From assembly GCA_017553245.1 (NCBI GenBank), contig JAFZMT010000005.1:1-5538 (forward strand): a DNA stretch of 5,538 nt. The letters run 5' to 3'. Below are positions 1-4,789 of the stretch, piece after piece (the stretch's first letter is position 1; each line of letters opens with the position of its first letter). The notes under the pieces are model-generated. The model saw nothing but the letters and a program-made list of their open reading frames with translations, was not told the origin of the DNA and made no database searches. This DNA is from Methanomicrobium sp. (GTDB lineage Archaea > Halobacteriota > Methanomicrobia > Methanomicrobiales > Methanomicrobiaceae). A program made the translations under genes and the position numbers.

Positions 1-797
1 ACAACGCCAACCGCCTTCGTGTCTCGGGGGTTATCGAATACGGTCCCGACATGGGCTTTTATCACACCATAAACCTTGAAGCGGGGCATGAAATATCGAT
101 AATACGTTACTGGTCGGCGATAGACCTCGAACGCCTTGACAGGGCGATAAAAGCGTCAACGGCGGGGACTATTCACGTTGCCGCCATCGAGGAGGGCGAA
201 TGCGAAATATACAGAATCAGGCAGTTCGGTCCCGAGTTCGTAAGGTCGATTATTGCCGGAAGCGGCAAACGCGAAGGTCTGAATACAAAGAAGGCATTCT
301 TTGAAGAAATTCTTGAGACGCTCGCGCAGACGACAGCCGAAATCGTCATAGCAGGTCCGGGGTTCGTAAAAGAGGACTTCATGACATACCTTAAGACAAA
401 AGACCGCGATCTGGCGGCGCGCTCCGTTATCTGCGACACACGCCGCATAGGAAGAGGCGCGGTCTCCGAGGTCATAGGTCAGGGCATCCTCGACAAAATC
501 ACGCAGGATTTACAGCTTAAACGCGAAGTTCTTGCCGTCGACGAACTGATAAGACGCATAGCCGCGGACGGCAACGCCGCCTACGGAATCAAAGAGGTCA
601 AAAATGCCGTTGCATTCGGCGCCGCAGAGACCGTAATGGTCTGCGATGACATGATACGAAGGCATGAGATTGCTCAGCTTCTCGAAGATGCGGAGAAGAT
701 GCGTGCCGACGTTGTGGTCCTTTCCGTAGAGTTCGAACCCGGAAAACAGCTCTCGGCGCTGGGCGGCATTGCCGCTCTGCTGAGATATAAATTGTAA
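1..797 (+). CDS. pelA: Pelota homologue PelA (Dom34 family ribosome rescue factor), 3' part
   Basis: Pelota (Dom34) recognises ribosomes stalled at the end of or within an mRNA and, with an ABCE1-type ATPase, splits them; it is an eRF1 paralogue without the GGQ peptide-release loop. The frame (codons from base 3) is open to the left edge, so the ATG at 51 is internal. The 264 residues visible begin near the end of the N-terminal Sm-like domain, with RVSGVIEYGPD then GFYHTINLEAG, a typical Pelota passage. The central domain follows (TIHVAAIEEGECEIYRI onward) without GGQ. The C-terminal domain carries GNAAYGIKEVKNAVAFGAAE and ends in the family signature QLSALGGIAALLRYKL. Archaeal Pelota is usually about 340-355 residues, so roughly 80-90 are missing upstream. 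The TAA stop at 795-797 is followed by an AT-rich stem-loop, and the next gene converges on it. Identification is firm; nothing looks degraded. Confidence 0.95.
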   Translation, partial: NANRLRVSGVIEYGPDMGFYHTINLEAGHEISIIRYWSAIDLERLDRAIKASTAGTIHVAAIEEGECEIYRIRQFGPEFVRSIIAGSGKREGLNTKKAFFEEILETLAQTTAEIVIAGPGFVKEDFMTYLKTKDRDLAARSVICDTRRIGRGAVSEVIGQGILDKITQDLQLKREVLAVDELIRRIAADGNAAYGIKEVKNAVAFGAAETVMVCDDMIRRHEIAQLLEDAEKMRADVVVLSVEFEPGKQLSALGGIAALLRYKL

Positions 798-798
798 A

Positions 799-841
799 AT
801 TAAGAGATTCTCCGATATTTCTTATCTTAATAGTATTTTTA
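799..841. terminator. AT-rich stem-loop and T-tract between convergent genes
   Basis: A perfect 7-bp inverted repeat, ATTAAGA (799-805) and TCTTAAT (825-831), is separated by 19 nt. TATTTTTA (833-840) follows on the plus strand, at the end of pelA. On the minus strand, T-rich sequence follows the lipoprotein stop (839-841). Only 41 bp separate the two convergent genes, so this element could end both transcripts. Archaeal termination depends mainly on T-runs, so the T-tract is the stronger part; a role for the stem is inference. Confidence 0.45.
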
Positions 842-1507
842 TCTGTAGGAATACAGAAGCGACAGTCTGGAGTCAATTTCCTTTAAGAGAGCATCCAGCT
901 GAGTTTTTACCGTGGTGAATGCCGACTCGGAATTTTGCGGAATTTTGCTCTGATCAATGCTTTCCGCGGCAACCTGAAGGTTTCTGACATCGGTGCGCAT
1001 GGCTTCGTAGTCCTTGATTACCGTATTGAGTGTCGTCTGAAACTCGGGGAAATCCTGGAATATCATGTTTGATATCTTCTTATCCGTATTCACGTAGCGC
1101 AGGAATAAGTCGAGGAAACCGTATTTTACGTTCAGTTCCATAATGCGAACCTTATACGCGTCATTGCCCATGCAGGACGCCGTCGTCGGATTCGAACTCA
1201 GCACTATGAGCGCATTCTCATACTGCTCCTTTGCGTTCTTTGACTCCTCGATGCTGAAAAAGTCATCATATTTGTTGAAATTTACGGATGAGAGACTCGC
1301 ATCCCCGCGTTTTTCAAGAGTATCCACGGTATATTCCGTCGAAAAACAGAGATCCTCATTCGACTCGCTGCATCCGGCAGCCAGAGCAAACGACAGAAGG
1401 CAGAGAAGTATCAGTGCGGGCAGGCAAAGGGATTTAATCCGCACATTCCGCTTATTCAGCTCATTCCGCTTATTACACATATTCCGCGGATTATGCTTCT
1501 CACTCAT
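839..1507 (-). CDS. Putative secreted lipoprotein of unknown function
   Basis: I do not recognise a family. The N-terminus is a lipoprotein-type signal: a basic stretch, a hydrophobic core (residues about 27-43) and a lipobox-like LAAGC with Cys46, so the mature protein should be anchored outside the cytoplasmic membrane. The remaining 176 residues look mostly helical and polar, without visible repeats or catalytic motifs; two further cysteines (about 53 and 112) could pair. The ATG at 1507 overlaps the stop of the upstream 275-residue gene by 8 bp, which suggests translational coupling and a shared function with that secreted protein. The start is uncertain. From this ATG the region before the hydrophobic core is unusually long and lies on an 18-bp tandem repeat. 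In-frame alternatives are ATG at 1480 (codon 10) and GTG at 1444 (codon 22); the GTG would give a normal signal of about 24 residues before the Cys. I keep 1507 because of the overlap and an upstream GGGAG. Confidence 0.75.
   Translation of the reverse strand: MSEKHNPRNMCNKRNELNKRNVRIKSLCLPALILLCLLSFALAAGCSESNEDLCFSTEYTVDTLEKRGDASLSSVNFNKYDDFFSIEESKNAKEQYENALIVLSSNPTTASCMGNDAYKVRIMELNVKYGFLDLFLRYVNTDKKISNMIFQDFPEFQTTLNTVIKDYEAMRTDVRNLQVAAESIDQSKIPQNSESAFTTVKTQLDALLKEIDSRLSLLYSYR
1445..1498 (-). repeat. Three imperfect 18-bp tandem repeats in a coding N-terminus
   Basis: Units at 1445-1462, 1463-1480 and 1481-1498 each begin (plus strand) with ATTCCGC. The first two share ATTCCGCTTATT exactly and the third reads ATTCCGCGGATT. 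On the coding (minus) strand the period is six codons, giving the related hexads NPRNMC, NKRNEL and NKRNVR just before the lipoprotein's hydrophobic core. The copies keep frame, so repeat-number change would lengthen or shorten the basic N-terminal region without a frameshift. Confidence 0.7.
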
Positions 1508-2327
1508 ACAGTTTTTCTACTCCCTTGACCTTCTGATAGTATCCGTGCTTGAGTGTGGTATCCTTCCACTTTCCGTCGGGGTAGACAATCGTTACCGTTC
1601 CCGTCGAAATGTAGGAGCGTCCGGGATGATACGTGTTTATCTCAAAGAGACTGTTTCCGTATCTGTAGTAATCGGCGGTATGCATTCCGTCGACTACCCA
1701 GTCGAGATTAAGCCAGTATGCGTTGACGCCGCCGGTCGTATCTTTCGTGTACCAGACCTTATCGCAGCCGTAGCGTCCCGCGACATATCTCAGATTATCC
1801 ATGACCTCGTCTTCGCCGCTGCCTATGAAGACCTCGGGGAATATATGGTATTCATAGTCGGGACTTATCGAGATGATTATTCGCGTATTGCCGTCGAGCG
1901 AGCCGATAAGGGATGAAAGGAATGCGGAGTAGTCATCGCCCGAACCCCTCAGTCCCGAACGTATGGTCTCGGTAGCGGACGCAACATGAAACGGACCCCT
2001 CGGTTCACTCAGAATCTGCCATCTCAGATTGACGTAGTCGTACATGTCGCATGCCTTGGCAACCGTATAATTCGGACCGGAATTCATTACATCCACACGC
2101 ATGCGGGCATAATTGCGGATTACGGGGTTATCTTCCTCAACCGCAGTGCTTATCTCCGAGGCAAACTTCACCTGATATGTATCCGATTTATCGGTTAATT
2201 CGGACGGGATCTGCGGGCTTGAGACGTATTCTTCGGCAACCGCAGGCATTGCGAATACGACAACCGCAAAAAAGATCAGAGCTGTCGCTATAAGGAAATA
2301 CTTTGCTCTGCCGAAATCCCGATTCAT
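1500..2327 (-). CDS. Secreted transglutaminase-fold protein lacking the catalytic Cys
   Basis: This 275-residue protein has a Sec-type signal peptide (residues 1-31, hydrophobic 11-27, probable cleavage AVA|EE). Residues about 85-215 match the archaeal transglutaminase-like pattern: ACDMYDYVNLRW, then EPRGPFHVASATETI, then LRGSGDDYSAFLSSLIGSL. In active members that last block reads like GDCDDYA; here the Cys position is Gly130 (GSG-DD). The His survives in YHIFPEV (His161), and Asp209 in YWLNLDW fits the third triad position. It is therefore probably non-catalytic, perhaps binding a ligand or partner. The C-terminus (220-262) has a YRYGN block and a YPDGKWKDTTL strand shared with the 366-residue neighbour, so the two are paralogues. 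No Shine-Dalgarno site is visible before the ATG; a TATA-like box close upstream suggests a very short leader. The stop overlaps the downstream lipoprotein gene. Fold assignment is fairly confident, function unknown. Confidence 0.8.
   Translation of the reverse strand: MNRDFGRAKYFLIATALIFFAVVVFAMPAVAEEYVSSPQIPSELTDKSDTYQVKFASEISTAVEEDNPVIRNYARMRVDVMNSGPNYTVAKACDMYDYVNLRWQILSEPRGPFHVASATETIRSGLRGSGDDYSAFLSSLIGSLDGNTRIIISISPDYEYHIFPEVFIGSGEDEVMDNLRYVAGRYGCDKVWYTKDTTGGVNAYWLNLDWVVDGMHTADYYRYGNSLFEINTYHPGRSYISTGTVTIVYPDGKWKDTTLKHGYYQKVKGVEKLYE
1520..1526 (-). promoter_or_regulatory. Possible ribosome binding site of the lipoprotein gene
   Basis: The minus strand reads AAGGGAG here, 12 nt before the ATG at 1507 and inside the 3' end of the upstream coding sequence. 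The spacing is longer than usual, so this is modest support for the 1507 start. The alternative starts at 1480 and 1444 have no better site. Confidence 0.35.
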
Positions 2328-2353
2328 ATTGAAAGTAAGTCGTATTTATGCAG

Positions 2354-2366
2354 ATATATAATTTAT
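2354..2366 (-). promoter_or_regulatory. TATA-like box for the secreted transglutaminase-fold and lipoprotein pair
   Basis: The minus strand reads ATAAATTATATAT, centred about 32 bp before the ATG at 2327. Archaeal transcription usually starts about 25 bp downstream of the TATA box, which would leave a leader of only some 5-8 nt. That agrees with the absence of a Shine-Dalgarno site. It suggests the two downstream genes can be transcribed separately from the 366-residue gene, although a longer transcript is not excluded. Confidence 0.5.
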
Positions 2367-2455
2367 GAAACAAACAAAGTTTGGCATTGATTGAGATATT
2401 CCGACGCGGATATTATGACGTCGATATCTGACGATAACTTTAGGACATCATACCT

Positions 2456-3556
2456 TCAGAAAGAACAGACATTGAACTTCATATCTTTGTATGAGCCGTC
2501 CGAATAGAATGCCGTTGCATAGCCCGATTCGGTCTCTTTTGAATCTCCGGGGAATCTGTTGGAGTATCCCATTCCCATCCAGTAGGTCTTATCGCCGTTG
2601 CTCTCAAACTCCGAGGTGTAGATCACACTGCGCAGCGGCGACGTCGTGGCTGAATAGGGGTGATAGTTTCCGTATCTGTATCTGATATAGAGAACCTGAA
2701 ATTCTATCACATTGGTCTCGGGATACATCATAAGATAGTCGATAAGTTCGGGATACCGGTAACACAGATTCGCATATTTCTCGGGTTCGCTCAAAATCTG
2801 CTCGAAAGGTCTTACATAGAACCAGCAGCTGTCGCCCGAGCAGATTTCTCCCGATTCATATCTGAATATGTTTCTGCCGTAGGGGTCGTTTGTGAACGCA
2901 AACGAGAACTGTGATTTGAGCGCGGAAAGCTTCTGCGGGTCGATGACCGTCTTTGTCATGTCGGCACTGTTTCCGAGATAGAACTCGGGGTAAACCACGG
3001 AACCGGAATTCATTGTCTGATCGGTCTTGACGCGTGCCTGTCCGCCGACCGACTTGATAAGAGATGCCACAAATACCGAGAAATCGGCATTGTCGCCCCT
3101 CATACCGCGGTTTATGAGGGCGCTTGACGAGGTTATGTCCGTAAGTCCCTTGGGGTCCGCCTCATAAGTCCACTCCGTGCGTGCCTGATCCCAGAGATCG
3201 CATGCCTGCCCGATATTGAACTCGCCCGCATTCTCCTTGGAGATGTGTCGTGCGGCATACTCACGCGTTGCCGGCTGATAATAGTCCATTGCGGCACCCA
3301 CATACCTGCCGACTGCGGCTTTCTGCTCCGATTTTGGTGTAACATACGAGGAATAGTCCTTGATCTCAACCTTGGTCATATCGGATACGGCTGCCTGTGT
3401 CTGCTCGGGGGTGGCACCCGTTGTCGGCACGGGCTGATCGTTACCCGCGGGCAGAATGCTGTCGCCGGAGATAATGGGCTTTACGACTGTTGCCATGATA
3501 ATGACGACGCCGACTGCGACCAGAAGAGCAAGTATATCGGAACGGTGTGAACTCAT
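2456..3556 (-). CDS. Membrane-anchored transglutaminase-fold pseudoenzyme
   Basis: This 366-residue protein has a short cytoplasmic N-terminus, one hydrophobic helix (residues about 9-29) with no clear cleavage site, and a Pro/Thr/Gln-rich linker (35-56). It is probably an uncleaved membrane anchor with the rest outside the cell. Residues about 115-250 parallel the 275-residue neighbour: GQACDLWDQARTEW, then DPKG, then GMRGDNADFSVFVASLIKSVGGQARV. All three triad positions look replaced by alignment to that paralogue: Asn156 for Cys, Val187 for His (VVYPEF against HIFPEV) and Arg249 for Asp (CWFYVRP against YWLNLDW). An extra Tyr/Leu-rich stretch (about 251-292) precedes the shared YRYGN block (293-297). 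The end (YSDGSYKDMKF) matches the neighbour's YPDGKWKD strand. The ATG at 3556 keeps the hydrophobic helix near the N-terminus. It is probably a binding or structural protein; the ligand is unknown. Confidence 0.8.
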   Translation of the reverse strand: MSSHRSDILALLVAVGVVIIMATVVKPIISGDSILPAGNDQPVPTTGATPEQTQAAVSDMTKVEIKDYSSYVTPKSEQKAAVGRYVGAAMDYYQPATREYAARHISKENAGEFNIGQACDLWDQARTEWTYEADPKGLTDITSSSALINRGMRGDNADFSVFVASLIKSVGGQARVKTDQTMNSGSVVYPEFYLGNSADMTKTVIDPQKLSALKSQFSFAFTNDPYGRNIFRYESGEICSGDSCWFYVRPFEQILSEPEKYANLCYRYPELIDYLMMYPETNVIEFQVLYIRYRYGNYHPYSATTSPLRSVIYTSEFESNGDKTYWMGMGYSNRFPGDSKETESGYATAFYSDGSYKDMKFNVCSF

Positions 3557-3602
3557 CTCGTAAAACCCAAATTTACTGATTGATTTTTTATTTGTTCTAC
3601 AG

Positions 3603-3615
3603 TTATAAATTATAA
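3603..3615 (-). promoter_or_regulatory. TATA-like box upstream of the membrane-anchored protein
   Basis: The minus strand reads TTATAATTTATAA, centred about 53 bp before the ATG at 3556. A start site about 25 bp downstream would give a leader of roughly 25 nt. A second A/T-rich stretch (AAATAAAAAATC, about 3583-3594) could serve instead and would give a nearly leaderless mRNA. The first box is almost palindromic, so orientation cannot be decided from the box alone. Confidence 0.4.
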
Positions 3616-3652
3616 TCGTAACAGGAAAAACGGTCGCATGAAAGGAATATCC

Positions 3653-3673
3653 TGCAATACCCCTTGCAATACC
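3653..3673. repeat. Direct repeat TGCAATACC x2, 12-bp period
   Basis: TGCAATACC occurs at 3653-3661 and again at 3665-3673, with CCT between. It lies in the 156-bp intergenic region 3557-3712, about 38 bp upstream of the TATA-like box for the 366-residue gene. The spacing is about one helical turn, so a regulator site is possible, but two 9-bp copies are weak evidence. Confidence 0.35.
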
Positions 3674-3676
3674 ATG

Positions 3677-3697
3677 AAAAAGGATTTTTGTTAAAAA
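3677..3697 (-). terminator. T-rich terminator after the archaemetzincin gene
   Basis: Downstream of the amzA stop, the minus strand carries two T5 runs (3693-3697 and 3677-3681) around AACAAAAATCC. Runs of five or more T are the usual termination signal in archaea. The A and T runs can also pair weakly. Confidence 0.4.
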
Positions 3698-3712
3698 TAT
3701 AAATAAAGTGGC

Positions 3713-4255
3713 TCACTCGGAGAATCTGTAGATATTCAGACTTTCGCGACATTCGGGGCAGAGCATCTTTCGCTTTCTGTCAAGCTCATCCAGAGTCTGC
3801 GGGTAATACATGATGCATTCGGGATTATCGCAATGATCAAGCCCCATGCAGTGGCACAACTCGTGCGTGCCCTCTTTTACGATTCTGTCCATAAGGTCTT
3901 CATCGCGGTCGGGCCTTCCGTACCAGCTGTTCTTCAGGCGTGCCGCGGATACTATCGAGACATTGACACCCGGTCTTGCAAGTCCGAATACAAAGTCGCG
4001 ACCGCGAATATAAAGGTCTTTGCCGGTCACAATAAGGATTGAATCCTGACATCCCGCGCGGCGTGTATAGATATCCTGCATATCCCCTAAGATGCGGCTT
4101 GCGTCATTCTGGTTGCGCGATCTGTCAAAACCTCTAAGCATCATGGGATTATCCTCGGCATATACCGGCATCTCGATTATATCCGAGATCATTCGGACTA
4201 TCGGCTGCTGAAGACCTAAATCCATATCATTATCCCAAAAAATAAGGACACTCAT
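3713..4255 (-). CDS. amzA: Archaemetzincin zinc metallopeptidase
   Basis: Archaemetzincins are small cytoplasmic zinc peptidases of the metzincin clan; their natural substrates in archaea are not settled. From the ATG at 4255 the protein has 180 residues, normal for the family. Residues 79-107 (KDLYIRGRDFVFGLARPGVNVSIVSAARL) are the typical middle block. The zinc motif HExxHxxGxxH is complete: His131, Glu132, His135, Gly138 and His141. The second, structural zinc site follows: Cys142, Cys147, Met149 (CxM), then Cys166 and Cys169 (CPEC). Met149-Cys166 spans 16 residues, one short of the 17 I recall for the family. Cys134 and Cys136 inside the active-site helix are unexpected, since these positions are commonly Gly and Thr/Ser/Leu. 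An in-frame ATG at 4372 would add a Cys-rich leader that is only the antisense of the divergent UPF0146 gene, so I reject it. No Shine-Dalgarno site is visible. A T-rich terminator follows the stop. Confidence 0.93.
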   Translation of the reverse strand: MSVLIFWDNDMDLGLQQPIVRMISDIIEMPVYAEDNPMMLRGFDRSRNQNDASRILGDMQDIYTRRAGCQDSILIVTGKDLYIRGRDFVFGLARPGVNVSIVSAARLKNSWYGRPDRDEDLMDRIVKEGTHELCHCMGLDHCDNPECIMYYPQTLDELDRKRKMLCPECRESLNIYRFSE

Positions 4256-4309
4256 CTGAAAGTAATTAGGTAATGAATTGTCATAAGGGTATTGAAGAGT
4301 CCATATACA
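4221..4309. promoter_or_regulatory. Divergent promoter zone with boxes inside the opposing genes
   Basis: The start codons of amzA (4255, minus) and the UPF0146 gene (4273, plus) are 17 bp apart, too close for archaeal promoters between them. Weak TATA-like sequences lie symmetrically about 45-50 bp before each start: CATATCATTAT (about 4223-4233) for the plus gene, inside amzA, and TTGTATATGG (4301-4310, minus strand) for amzA, inside the UPF0146 gene. Each would give a leader of about 20 nt. The arrangement is seen; the exact boxes are guesses. Confidence 0.3.
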
Positions 4310-4692
4310 ACTACCTGAAGGATTACCCGAAAAACACGAAGTTTGTCGAGATTGGCATCGGCAGCAACACACTTTGCGCGGAAAAACTCTCCGGCGACGG
4401 CTTTTCGGTCAGAGCCGCGGATATCCGCGCAAACCTGCCGATAGAGGAGGCATCCGGCATCATATTTCAATCAGACGACATATTCGAACCGGACCTTGAG
4501 TTCTATAAGGGTGCGGATCTGATATACTCAATCCGCCCCGGCATTGAGATGGTGCCTTCGCTGATAGCGATAGCAAAGGCGGTCAACTGCGAACTTATTG
4601 TCTATCATCTCGGCTGTGAGATCTACGGCACGGGCGGAGAGATAATCGATACCGGAAATGTCATACTTCACCGCTACAATAAAAAACGATAA
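4273..4692 (+). CDS. UPF0146 family protein, Rossmann-like (SAM-methyltransferase-like)
   Basis: The 139-residue product matches the archaeal UPF0146 family, which has no established function. VEIGIGSN (25-32) sits where SAM-dependent methyltransferases have motif I. An acidic residue ends the second strand (AADI, Asp50), DDIFEPDLEFY (68-78) follows, and ADLIYSIRPG (81-90) is the hallmark family block. After that the protein is short for a full methyltransferase and shows no clear catalytic motif, so it may bind a nucleotide-like ligand without methylating. The start is well fixed: an in-frame TAG (4267-4269) lies two codons before the ATG, and AGGT (4268-4271) could act as a tight ribosome binding site. 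It is divergent from amzA and converges on rfcL. No T-run follows its stop on the plus strand, so its transcript may run antisense into rfcL. Confidence 0.85.
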   Translation: MNCHKGIEESIYNYLKDYPKNTKFVEIGIGSNTLCAEKLSGDGFSVRAADIRANLPIEEASGIIFQSDDIFEPDLEFYKGADLIYSIRPGIEMVPSLIAIAKAVNCELIVYHLGCEIYGTGGEIIDTGNVILHRYNKKR

Positions 4693-4703
4693 AATGGCGT
4701 TGC

Positions 4704-4782
4704 AATAAAAACGGCATAATCGTGCAGTATCATCGGAACTGAAAATCGGCAATACGGAGAAATAAACAGGAATAAAAACGGG
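4704..4782 (-). terminator. Two copies of a T5 motif after rfcL
   Basis: Downstream of the rfcL stop the minus strand carries CCGTTTTTATT twice, at 4771-4781 and 4704-4714 (AATAAAAACGG on the plus strand). Each holds a T5 run and could end the rfcL transcript; the second copy may back up the first. The rest of 4693-4789 shows no gene. Confidence 0.45.
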
Positions 4783-4789
4783 ACGGAAG

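Noticed and set aside
598..876. 92-codon minus-strand open frame
   Set aside because: Antisense to the conserved C-terminal domain of pelA; Arg/Pro-rich composition typical of a shadow frame.
1143..1916. 257-codon plus-strand open frame
   Set aside because: It runs antisense across the lipoprotein and the 275-residue gene, has no recognisable domain, and its length is explained by codon bias of the opposite strand.
2409..2428. GATAT...ATATC with an internal GACGTC palindrome upstream of the 275-residue gene
   Set aside because: The two symmetries have different centres and short arms; an operator is possible but not supported over chance in AT-rich sequence.
3245..3550. 101-codon plus-strand open frame
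   Set aside because: Shadow of the 366-residue minus-strand gene; Cys/Gly-rich translation with no family pattern.
4256..4372. N-terminal extension of amzA from the ATG at 4372
   Set aside because: It overlaps the UPF0146 coding region antisense, adds a Cys-rich stretch unlike any archaemetzincin, and would make the protein longer than the family norm.
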